Below are positions 25,255-37,600 of a DNA stretch of 64,000 nucleotides, one piece after another. This stretch comes from Agelaius tricolor (taxonomy: Eukaryota; Chordata; Aves; Passeriformes; Icteridae), in assembly GCA_023055355.1 (NCBI GenBank), contig JALJCS010000020.1, forward strand, positions 8,229,001 to 8,293,000, written 5' to 3'. The notes beneath the pieces were generated by a model. The model was not told where the DNA came from, did not search any database, and was given only the letters and a program-made list of their open reading frames with translations. The first letter of the stretch is position 1. Every line of letters begins with the position of its first letter. A program made the translations under genes and the position numbers.

Positions 25255-25450
25255 TGCCTTAGATGTCGGAGGCGGGGCCGGGTGAGAGCAGGGCAGGTGT
25301 TACCCTGGGGATGCCCCGGCCCCGGAGCCGCTGCCGGGGGGCCCCGGGACAGCCCCGCGCCCGGAGCGCCCGCCCCTGCCAGCGCCACCCCGCGCCCCCC
25401 GGGCCGCACTGCAGCCGCTGCCGGAGCGCAGAGCTCCGTCGGGGATGGAT
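25255..25450. promoter_or_regulatory. Small orphan GC/CpG-rich island between the convergent YDJC and UBE2L3 3' ends
   Basis: About 200 bases of very high GC with many CpGs lie in otherwise AT-rich sequence, where two convergent genes end and no promoter is expected. Open frames through it are compositional and match no known protein. It could be an intergenic or antisense promoter, or a GC-biased patch. Confidence 0.45.
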
Positions 25451-25907
25451 GGAATTGTCACCGCGTCCTCATGAATACTTTTAAACCTTATTATAAACTG
25501 CCTCACGTTCTAAGCGCTGGACTGGCTCTGATCGCACCCATCAGGACGTTACACACCTGTGGAATTCTGCATGCATTTCCTCGCAGCTGAGCACTGAAGA
25601 CCTGGGGGCAGCTTCTACCCAAGCACCATACTGTGAAAAACAGATTTTGTAAATTTGTTATTTTTAAATGAAGAGCATTAAACCCCAAATTTACGTTTAA
25701 TTAGTGAAATGAATAACGAACTACTAAAAGACTATTCAATAGGGAACCTTTCAATCACATAAAATATAGGGAGATAAGGAATTTCTCAGTAGTTCTGTGA
25801 AAGCTTTAAAGACAACCCAAGTTGAAATTAAAACACTACTACAATCCCAGTTAATTCCCAGACTTCTGTGAAAATAAAACCATGCCACAAAGCCTTTGAG
25901 AGCAATT

Positions 25908-25913
25908 TTTATT
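25908..25913 (-). terminator. UBE2L3: Candidate UBE2L3 polyadenylation signal AATAAA
   Basis: TTTATT on the plus strand is AATAAA on the gene strand, about 2.6 kb past the UBE2L3 stop. Mammalian UBE2L3 also has a long 3' UTR of similar size as I recall. A second hexamer at 26,555-26,560 is an alternative. Confidence 0.5.
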
Positions 25914-27302
25914 AGGGTAGCAGAATGGACTTGCAGAAAGCCTATACCAGTACTCCTGGGTGTAGTTTCACCAGTGCGCTGCTTTCATTGTGGATGTTCA
26001 ACCGCACGTTTAAAATTCAGCATGGCTTAGGGAACCAGAGAGAACAAGAGCTTGATTTCCTGAGTTATCCTAGGACTTCGCACTTGGATTTCTCCTCCTC
26101 AGCCTTCAGCCACACAGGTGCCGGATCCCTTTGTTCAGAGGCTGCCCCAGACACGCGCCAGCACTTTGTTTACACGTCTCACAGTTTAGCAATTGGACTA
26201 TGAAGAGCACACCAAGAGAACTGATAGCGAGATCTGTCTTCGTGTGAGCTCTGCAGCCGGAGGGGAGCGGCTGGCGCGGCTCAGCCGCAGCTCCCGCGGG
26301 CACCGCAGCCCTTCCGTCCCTTCTGCGGCATCCGGGCACAGCCAGGCAGACGGCGCAGTCTTTGACCTGAGAGGCTTTACAACCACAGAGTAACTATTGA
26401 GTAGCAACGAGGGCGGCAAACTAGTGCTACAATTTTGTTTCAAATAAAATTTAGAGGATGGTAAGTTTCCATGCCAACAGACATGATCAAAGGTACAGTG
26501 ACTCGGGTGATGCAGAAGTTACACACTTCAGTTTGACAGATAATTTGGCATTATTTTATTATGAATCTGAGTGAGCGTGAACGAAACAAAATCAGTACCA
26601 ACTTTCTGCAAATGAAGACACAAAGATGTGAAAATTTGGTAATAGTGCTCTCACAAGCCTGAAAACACTTAGGAAATGCAAGTTTCCGTAAATAAGGTGA
26701 ATGTGGTTTAACTTTATTTACCTGCCAAAGAATCTGTCTAAGAACACTTAAACATAAAATTTCTTAGCTCCCTAACTCATAAAAAAATTTACTTTCAACA
26801 GAGGTGAGGTACTGGGCTGTCATTGTTTACACTAAATTGGAAATGAAAGCCAGAGGAGAGGGACGAATAAGGAAATAGCAAATACACAAGACATTAAAAC
26901 CAAGAGAGATCTACTGCTTGACACACTAGTTCTGAAAGGTTGCAAAGGCAGAGGCTGTATTAAAATTGAACTTAGGAGTATAGGCAACCACCTAGGTGTC
27001 AGGGTTATTTCAACTCAGCTTCCTGCACATCGAAATGATATGTGCTCCCAGATACTGATGGATCTCTGGAAATAATCCATTCACTCAGTAGCAGAGCCCA
27101 GCTGCAGAAGGGGAGACAGCAGGTTGACTGTGTGGCAGTTTGACTGTGGAGCTAGGATCACGCTCTGGGCTGGGGAGGAAAGGCAGCAGAAGCAGCAGAG
27201 ACAGGCAAAGGATGCTCAGCTCTGAAGGGAAAGGCTCCCTCTCCTTTCCTTCAGCATGCGAGGAGCGCCCCGGGACAGCCACAGGACGGCTCTGCCTGGC
27301 AA

Positions 27303-27390
27303 AGCTGATGGACTGACCACACTGAGCACTCACTGCAGCCCTGCACAGCTGATGGACTGACCACACTGAGCACTCACTGCAGCCCTGCCC
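27303..27390. repeat. Tandem duplication, 2 x 44 bp
   Basis: Two adjacent 44-base units (27,303-27,346 and 27,347-27,390) differ at one base, near the end of the unit. The near identity suggests a recent event. They lie in the probable UBE2L3 3' UTR. Confidence 0.95.
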
Positions 27391-28489
27391 CGTGTGCTGA
27401 ACACAGCAGCAGCAGCAGCCAAGCACACTCTGCCCCACCTTAGTGCTCAGGCTGGCCTGGCAGCCGTGCTGGGGCTGGGAACAGCCCAAGGGCCCTCCCA
27501 CAAACACAGATGCTCCTGACGCATTCTGAGGGAAAACGTTCAGAGAGGACAGGTCAGCAGTGCTGTCAGATTGAGTTCTTGAATTCAAAATTAACCTTTC
27601 CAAAATAATTATTTTAAATTCAAAAGACAGTTTGTAACTTTGGTACCTCTTGGTCCCCGATTTCTGGAACTCTCCTGAATTGGCTGCAATGTTGTTCTGT
27701 GCATGTTTCCCACTACTCTGCATAGGTATTAAAGATAGAAGTGAAGGAAGTTTGCAATCATGTTCTACTACTTGTTTGCTACAGATTTTTTTCCAAAGTT
27801 TTCCAAGAGCAGAACTTAAGCCGTATTCTAATTCAATGATGCACACAAAAACTTGGATTTCCCTGTTTAATAGACATTGGCCAGATTTACATCAGACCCA
27901 GACATTATTTCTGATTGGTTTTGCGGGTTGGATTTTGTTTATTATGTTACAAACTGAAGTTCAGGGGAACTTGCAACAAGTCCCACAAAGCACAGTGCAA
28001 CATTTAGAAAGAAAAGTAAATGAAACTGCCAAACACTCAATCATTTTCTGCCGGAACTGGGATATTTTTCCTAAGACATCACTTTGAGGAGGGGGTTAAA
28101 ATTCAATGAATGAACTCAAGATAGTGGGAACTGCAAGGAAAAATAATAAATGACAGCCACAACCTTTTCAATTTAAGGGCAGAATATAAGTCTAAGATAT
28201 TTTTGATAAATTCTGACAAGAAAAAGAAAACAGCATACTTTAAAGTATATTGAAGCAGTGATTTTTAAACAAAGAAAGCAGAACTAGAACATCTTAAATT
28301 TTAATCCTTTCTTTACAGGTTACCTAGCCCACTTTTGATTAAGAAAACTGTAGAAAGTTAGTAACAGCCACAAGTTCACACCAAAAGGTGGCACTTGTCA
28401 ATTTTCCATAGAGTCCTGCTTTACGGGGTGTCTCAAATGCACTGCTCCGATCTTCTATCATAGGTTGCTGACAGCACTTGTGTCAGATT

Positions 28490-28644
28490 TTAGTCCACTG
28501 GTCGCTTTTCACCATATTTCTTTGTAAACTCTTCAGCGTTCTTACAGAATTTTTTACGGTCCTTAGAGTATTCTTCAGCTAGGTCAGCCCGGAGGGGGTG
28601 CTCGGGCTGTGGATCATTCACCAGTGCTATGAGGGACTGGATTA
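28490..28644 (-). CDS. UBE2L3: UBE2L3 coding exon 4 (C-terminal helices)
   Basis: This exon encodes residues 104-154, [20 protein letters not shown] to the end at EKRPVD, with the TAA stop at 28490-28492. The acceptor reads TTGACAG on the gene strand. Confidence 0.97.
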
Positions 28645-31600
28645 CTGTCAAAAGAAGTATAAACACCGTCAGAGACTTAGATGGGTCATTTTTCAAAATC
28701 AAAATGTAAGCAAAATTCCCCTGTAAGGAAAGAGCTTTAACTGCATTTAAATACATCCCCATAAATCTCGGGCCTTTTCAAGTGCAGGGCGTGAGTAAGC
28801 TGCAGTGATATGCCAAGATTTAGCTCAATGACCATGAATGAACACCAGAAAATCGTATTTGTAAACAAAATCAACATGAATGGAGACCAAAGTGCACTAC
28901 AAATCATTTCCCATGTAATTGGCATCCCATCTAAAATCCTCTCCTATGGCTGAGAACGAACTGAAGTCCTCAGACAGGTTCCCTCCCTGAAGGGATTTGG
29001 TGAAGATGGAATTTGCACCATGAAGCATTTCCCAGCACCTGTCACAGGGACACAGCTGTGACCGACCCTCCTCTGGAAACCCTTTTTTCCAGCTTTATTT
29101 CCCTGTGATTCTTACATCTATGAACAGCAGGCATGTCTTCCCTTTACTCTCAACTTCCCAAGGCAGCCACCAGTAGAGATGTACTGGGCAAACAGCAGGG
29201 TGAGAGTGGCAAGGTGCTCACAGCAATGTCACCAATGTCCCTGTCACTTTCTGAAGAAAAGTCACTCTTCAGGAAATGGAAGTGCACCTGACATTTACAC
29301 AGTGAACCTCACACCCCACAGTGCCACTCACTGCTACATTTTTCTCTGGGCAGGAATGAAGTTCATACAATGATGGTCACTCCAGCAGATGCTGGAACAC
29401 CAGAGTGGCTTTGTTTGGGGCATTGATCCTCAAAACAAATACTCAAAGCCAAACTCAAATCCAACATTTGTCTCTAAACTGCAGAACAAAAGCATTTCTT
29501 AGCACAAATCCAAGTTTAAACTGCAACAAACTATCTAAGGAATGTAGAATTGATACCAGCTTCCTTCACAGTAACTCACCAGTCCTGCCTTACAGCAACT
29601 GCCATCACATTGCTGAAAACAGCAGAAACACTGAGGGGCAATCCCTTCTCACTGAGCAAAGCATGCAGAAACACTACAGAGGAAATGTGTGTTCAATAAC
29701 CTTAGTAACAGTAACAAGCCAGAAAACACAGGCCTGGCAGAACAGGAGCTGCCTCAATAGTCACAGAGTTTGAAAACTATCCTGCCATTAACAGTTGTTT
29801 TTAATATTAAGCATAAATTAACAAAAAGTGCAGCAGTAAGATGTACATTTAGTATGCAAAAGGTAAGTTAGTGATTTATGATGAACTTAATTGCTTCATT
29901 TTTTTGACACCTGTGTGAGCAAAACCAATCACTTTGATGCTGTACTAATGATGCCACAATTACTTCATTGAGAAAAGCTAGGAGTGATTTTTCAGTGAAG
30001 AAGAAATCTGAAGGAAAAGGAATAGACATTTAAGCAGGGTTTTAGTAACACTGTCACAGGTTCATACAACCACGTAGTAACAACAGATGTTGACGTTAAA
30101 ACAACTTGAAGAAAGAGTTAAGACAAACAAAAAACCACACACAGCAGACCATGAGAGGTTTGCAATATTTTGATAGTCAGGATTGGTTCCAAATTCTGAT
30201 TTTAGCACAGCTTGTATTCACTCTCTCAGATAAAAAGGGAGTTGCTACTTCTCAGGGAGACACTGACTATTTTCTGCATGCAAACAATTGTTTCAGTAGT
30301 TCCAGCTAATGACAGCTTGTTTTTCAAGCTGGGTAGAGACATGTAAGTTCTTTAGTTAACTAGCAAAGGCTGATAGCACCAAGACAGCTGCTCAGGTGTG
30401 GAACAGAACAGAAACCTTCCACATGTTCTTTCCATCTCCTCTCTCCTGAGGGCCTTTGTCCTGTAAAATCAGGGATAAATCTACAACAAATCCAAGCTCT
30501 CAGCAGTCCTATTTCACAGGCTCTCTCTGCTGCCACCTCCATATTCACCAACATTCAGCTGCTTCATCTCTTCTAAAACAACTGCAATTCTCCTGTTTTG
30601 TCTTTGGGCAAGATCACACAACCAGAAGTACCTTCTTTAGCACACAGGGATAAACAGAAAAAGGTATCTTAAGTACAGCATTGTTTCCTATCAGGAACAC
30701 AGATCATATGAAAATAACCTTTAAGAAGAGCCTGGAAGGGGAAAGTATTTTCTCTTATGGAACAAGATACTTCAGTGTCACTGGAGCTCTAGCACTGCCC
30801 TAAACTGCTACTCATTTGAATTAATACTCTTTAAAAATAAGCATTTTTTGCAAGGATGTTTGCTTTCTATATGTATAATAACAAAAGCTTAATACTCAAC
30901 TAATTATCACCTGCCAGACAACACAAAGTTCTCACCCCAACAACTGATGCAAGCAACAACAGGAAAAAACCTACTTATATTACACTTAAGTCTGCCACAG
31001 AACTTGACAAAACTTTTTTCCTTACAATATTTAGATTCTTTATCAAAGACACTCTACACAGCAAGCCTGACAGCAATGATCTTTTAAGTTTACAAGTTAA
31101 TCTGTAGTATCATCTCAGATTCTGTTTATGACTCCCATGATATTTCAAGCCATATGTTCAAATCACTGAACCACATGGCACATTATAAAATATACAGAAC
31201 CTTGAGGTTTTAGACCTTGCCTTTCAAACATCCAGGAATTTACTGAACAGCTTTGGATTCTAAAGTCACTGTTTAAAAAGAAACACAGCATAACCCCCAC
31301 ACGAACCACCAGCAAAATTTTAAAGTATGCTGAGGACACTTCCTTAATAAACTCCTTAGTCATGAAGACCAAGAGTTTTGTGGTTTCCTGGAGGTGGAAA
31401 TGCCACTTCAGTGCCAGCACCTCCCATTCCAGTAACAAAATGAGGTTCCACAAGTTGCACTCTGTGCTCAACACGTGATTCATGACACAAACCTTACAAT
31501 GAATATATCCTCAGAGCATTGGGAAACTGACAAGTAAAACATTATTAGCTTTAAATTCAAACACCACAAAGTTTCTCAATACCCAGTTCTTGCTCCACAT

Positions 31601-34600
31601 GGAGTCCTACCTTGGTCAGTTTTGGTTGCTGGCTTCCAGTTTTCAGCACTAATTACTGGCAGACAAACCTGCCCCTTTTCATCGATGTTAGGGTGATAGA
31701 TCTTTGTTTTAAATGTAATCTTAGGAGGTTTGAATGGATATTCTGCTGGGAAGTTGATTTCAATTCTGAAGGCTCCTTTATCATATGGAGGATTGTCCTG
31801 CAACAAGAAGGCAGAGTGTCAAGAATGTGGCACATGCTAATGGACACAAGTGAAAAGCAGCATCTACAGACTTGGATTTCATTGATCTCCTCAATGACCT
31901 CTCTGAAAGGCATTTTACCAACACTACTGCCAGGTTTATGTGTCAGGAAACATCAAAACCCATGTGAGAGGCAATACAAGCTGCAAGTTTGCATCCACCC
32001 TGGACAAAGCAGGTTGCCATTGTCCTACATTTCTGACATTTCCATGGGTAAGAAAGCATCCAGCTCCATTTACATCCAACTCAAGGCCCTCTCTAGTAAG
32101 TAGTTTTATGTTTCAAAAAAGCATAGTAAAGCCCTTACAAGATACAAACAGCAAGCCTGACAAGGGAAGTGGGTTTTTGAACAGTTATTCTGTGTGTCTC
32201 ACAACATGGTGGCATGAACAGCAAAGCAATTTGGTTTGTCAGATCTCCCTAAATGTTTCGAGAATGTTTTTGTGCTGACTACACAAAAATCTGCTGAGCA
32301 TTCATTGGTACTAAAGATAGATATTCACTGTGTTTGCTGATGAGAACATTCTGAATTTGTATGCAGTTTTAGCACCCACTCTTATCAGATCAGTTTTGAA
32401 GGAGCAGGATGAGAGATCTGTGAAGTGAGCAAAGCAGTTCTTCATGCTGAAACAGAAAAAACAATGCCCAGAATTTCACTAAGAAAAACCTGTTAGACTA
32501 TTGATACTGATGCTTCAGATACTGCACAAGAGAGGCAGAGCAAAAATAAACCACTGCTACATTTAAAGCCTATGAAAATACCATTCTGCACTGAAAACAG
32601 TAACTATGGAATGAAGCCTTTCCAAACACAAGAACAAGAATCAAAGGATGAGAGTTCCCAGTTGGTGTAAAGTATAATCACACACATTCTTCATTAGCAA
32701 CCAGACCCTTCCCTGCAATCAATTCTGCTCCAGAATTTATCAATACTTGGGGGTGGGGAGTGTTCCATTAAAATATTTGTCAACAGAAAACATTTAATTT
32801 TAGGCTCACCCATGTGAAGAATTTGGCTGTGTGTTTGTAAGAAATATAGCACAGTTTCTGCCAGGGGGAGAGGCAACTACAGTGGCTTTAAAATCACTTT
32901 TTACCCAAGCAATCCTAAAAGCTTTGGAAGTTGAACTAATAACTTGTGGTGGTGGTGACAACTTAGGCAGTCTCTGCCCTCTTCTCCCATAGCTCAATTG
33001 TTCTTTCCTCATCATGTGCTGTAATTTGTGAGGATGTTCACTGAACTGACACAAGAAGTGACCTGCCTTAAAAACATCCATTTTTTTCACTGTGCCTCTT
33101 ACATGGACAAGGAGCCTGGGATACCAGTCTTGTTTTGATGTTGAAATCAAACAAACAGTGTACCTTGGCTACCCACAGGACACAAACTACTTCATTCTAC
33201 AATATAGAGCAGGAGAAGAAGTTGCCCAGCTATCTTCAATTTGCGTCTCAATTGAGTGAACACCCTTAAAAACTAACATTTGTTCTGAAGAGCAAAATAT
33301 GTTACAAACAGGAGCTTTTAAAGCTCTACAGCTCACCTTTACATTATCTTTCACAGTAATTCTGTGTGAACACTATTAAAAATAATAAGCATTATCTTTC
33401 ACACCTTTGTTAAGCAGCTGACCAAGAAATGCCCAGTTACAGCATTTAATAATCAGTAACTGGTTAGTCCTACTGAAGTAACAACTGCTAAAATGGTAAC
33501 AGCATGTGAAGCAAAAACAGAGAAAAAAGTTTAACTTTCAATAAGCTCATGTATTGCATTTATAAGCCATCAACTCTGGTACCAAAAATAGCTAAAGAGA
33601 AAGTAACACTAAGAAATCTATAGCATAACCTCAGAATAAAAACTTCCACTACTCTTTGAACACAAACAACAAATTTGAAATTACTATAGGAAGTGTAATT
33701 TCATAACAAAATTCCCCCTTAACTATACCAGCAGGGAATTTGAGGCTATTTCCCCTGTAACAGGACATATTACAAATCAAAAGGCAGGTCTGGAGCACAG
33801 TTCACTGCACCAGCATTTAAACACTTGTGATGCTGCAAAGCTCTGCAAAACAAACACCATGCTCATCCTCAGTCGAGCAGAAACTGTTAAAAATAGCTGC
33901 TGTACACCACACATTCCTAATCTTAACAGGAGTAAACAAGGATTTTGTTTGTTTTGTTTTATTAGTCATATTTACCAGCCTTATACTGCTTCAAAGTGTT
34001 ATCAAAGCACTAAACTGTTACACATGAACCACAAAGTGACTGATTAAAGGGAGTTGTTCCTCAGCTCTGTCAAATTTCAGTGTCAGATCCCATTTGCTTT
34101 GTTTGCAGGAGCAGTGTCAGGCACTGCAAGGAATCACTTGCAGGCAGGTAAATAAACAGCAAACTGAATGTATTCCACAGCATTTCAAGTGGAACCACCC
34201 AGCCATTACCTCAGCCTGTGCCATGTGAGCTCCAGAGCAGCCTCTGACTAACGAGGCACAGGCACTGCAGAGATGGCTCCAAGTGTTACTCATAGAATAA
34301 AAAGACAGACTTACACTGCTTGGGGAGCTTTCTGGCACCACCCACAGAAAACCACAACTGCTGCCCCCATGGCCCATCCCCTATTGCTGCAGACTAAAAA
34401 TAGCTCCAAGAACCAAGCCAGCCATTTCCCACTGCTATGGGCCACAGCTGTGGGAAACACAAGAGGTGAAAATCCAAGCGACTTTCAACCAAGAAATCAA
34501 CACATCATATTTTCTGCTTTCCCCTTCATAACAAATCCCTCTCTACTTGACTAATAAAATGGTTACCTACTTCAATCAAACATGCTTTAAGAAGACTGCA

Positions 34601-37600
34601 GTGCTTTAAAAAAAAATTAAGTAAAATAAGTTTATTTTGGCACTAACTAATGCCTAAACAAAGATACTACTTTCTTTTTTAAAGAGCTCACTTGAGAAAA
34701 TCCAAACCTTTTCCTTGCATCAAATTTTTCCCAATACCCAGTTTTACCCTAGTAATAAACCTAGTAAATTAAAAAAAAAATACATATTAAGGAGTAAAAG
34801 TATTTCATACATCCTTTGTTTTTCCTGTGATCATGTAGATTTTTTATTTTAGGCTTAATGTAAAACCAAACTTCACTGCTTCCCCTTCCAACACCTCTCC
34901 CAGCAGCCCAGTGCCACCACAGAGCCCCAGCCGTGTGTCAGCCCAGGCCCACAATAACGAATTATTTCATGGTCACCAGCAGCACTACTGAGCTATGGAT
35001 TTATGAGATACAAATGATCCTCATTTTATTTTAAAGCTCATAAGGAACAGTCTATACTCACAGGAACAATAAGCCCTTGCCAGGTCAATAAATTAGCTTC
35101 ATCAACCTGGATATTACGGAAGTTTTTCATTCCACATTTGCGAATTTCTTCAAGCTCCTGAAAAGCAAAGCAAAGTGTTAAGTGGAAGTTAATAACTGGA
35201 TTAAGCAAGATGCTCACATTTATTTTTCAAAATGCTTAAAGGTCAATGTGATTTTCTTTAATTAGTGGTGTGGCAACCCACAGAAATAAGAAATAAAATT
35301 TTGCACCTGTAAAAAGTAAAATTCTCTGAGATGAGATACTAAAACTCTTATTTTCTGATATATGAGGAAAACACAAAAATGTCTTGTTATTAACATCATT
35401 ATAGACACAATGAAGCAGGAGATTAAAAAACTACATTTAAAAATGTCCTTGTATCTCAAATGTAAATCAGTGGCTTTGGTAACAGACTATTAACAATACT
35501 GTGAGGTGCAGAAATAAAATGCATCTTAGGGCTTGTGTGAAGCAGAGCAGTGATTTGGAAGAACTATTTCATAATAGTTTTAAACAGGGATAAAACCAAG
35601 GAACGGGCCAATTATTTCAACTGAAAATGAGCAAATTCCTGCATGAACAGCTTAAATTGATCCAAACCCAGAAAAATATCAATCAAGCCTTGTTTAGAGC
35701 AGTAACTTGAAAAGATTCAGCTTTCTCTCTGTTTAGTACCTCAAAGCTCACAGTACACATTAGGATTACTCTCTTTAAAGCTGTATCAGTCTTGAGCAAG
35801 GTTATCTCTCTGCACCAGTCAAACTATTTTAATCAGTTTGTGAACCAGGTATCACCAAAATAAGTATTTCAGCATTTTTGTATTTAAAATGACATATAAG
35901 CCCTACTGTAGGGACTGCTTGCTGGAATATTTCATAAGACCTCAAAAGAAACACCTCAAGGTTCCACTTTTATTTCCTCCACAACAATTACAGTCCTTTG
36001 TGGTTGAACTCTGCCATTTTATCTTTAAAGAGAGTTTAATGAAATATGAATTCAAAAATCATCCACAGCAAAACATAAAAGTTTCCCAGTGCTTTCAAAA
36101 CTGCATCACATGCCTGGTGGCTGCATAGGTTAGGAAAAATGTTGCTTATACAGCAGCACTAGGGTGCTCTGACAGTGCTCAGCTCTGCACTGGCTGCAGG
36201 TGTCTTGCAAAATTAGGCTGGATATAATTATGATAAACCCACCAATTAAAAGCAAAGACACTACACAATGAAAAACAAAACCAATCAGTTTTCCTGCTAC
36301 AAGTGCTGTCCGTGGTTTGCCTTCCAAAATAGCTCTATGTTCATCTTGGATCAAACCTTCCTGCACCTGACTGGCAGATTTCATACTTGCAGTAACCTCT
36401 TGCACAAATTCAGCACCATGATAAAATTCAAACCCAAAGGGAAAACGAGAATTCCAAATGCATGTGAAACAAAAATCAGGACAGCCCCACATCAGTAAAT
36501 GAACATTTATATTCCTGTCCACTGCACCTACTGAAGCAAGGGCATACTCTGAGCACAGAAGTTTAACCTTGGAGCCTTGGATACTAATTGATGCCTAACA
36601 CTATCTTCATGACACTAACACTGACTTCTTAGTCTAGACCCATGGATTAATCCCAAATTCCACTGCTGCTCGATTTATGCAATGTCACAGACAGTTTGGG
36701 TGGTTTTTTTTGAAGAGCTAAGAGGATTATCCTATTTCCTTAGAGCAGGAAAACATAACCCCCCCCAATAATCCCATGAGTCATATTTATAGGGATAGAG
36801 AGCAAACCAAAATATTCAAAAGACAATAACCTTTATGATTGCAGCTCTAGAGGTGCTTTACCATCACTCAGAGTGCAAATCCCCACGGTGCCCTGCTGTG
36901 AGTGCTCCTGCACAAAGCAGCAGAGCAGGGAGAGCCGGGCGGGTCCTGACAGGGGCAGGGGCCTGCTCTGAACTGAGTTTGCTGCTCACTCCTGTCACAC
37001 ACAGACCTGCGAGGTGCTGGCAAAGCACTGCCCACAGCAGCCAAAGGATCAATTCCACTCCACACTAAATGTAACATACCAAACACTGGGAACAACATAA
37101 GCTAACCAAGCAGTAGGTATTTAAGCATGAAGAAACGTGCATCATCACAAGTGCCTTCATTCTAAAAGAAGACAAGGAAAATGGGTTTAGACTATTTTCT
37201 AGTTACTATAGTAAAAACATTATGCACATGACAGAAATCTCCCCCATTATGCCCAGTGGGACTGCAGCTTCCAGGAGCTTTTGTCCCAGGTTCAGACAAC
37301 AGCATTGTACTGCTGCTGGCCCAGAGAACAATTGTCCAGATGCAAAAAAAAAGGAAGGACTCTGTAATTCAGGTATGCTATTAAACTAATACAACAAATC
37401 AGAAAAGTGTAGCTTCACATTGCTGAAAAATTAAAGACCTACATTTTATAGTTAGATTCAGGTTAAAAAATTGTATGGTGAATAAAGAAATGCAAGAATG
37501 CCATACAGAGATAATTGTAAAATTGTAAAACTTTGCATGCCATCAATGAAAAGTTAAAATAAATATGCAAATTGTTTCCCACTTTTTCTCAAGCCCACCA

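Larger units (their letters stand above)
25890..28489 (-). other. UBE2L3: Probable UBE2L3 3' UTR
   Basis: This is the sequence between the UBE2L3 stop codon and the candidate poly(A) signal. It contains a 44-base tandem duplication at 27,303-27,390, a small CpG-rich pocket at about 26,220-26,350, and on the gene strand an open frame of 253 codons (27,085-27,846) without a recognisable domain. The extent is inferred from the poly(A) hexamer only. Confidence 0.5.
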
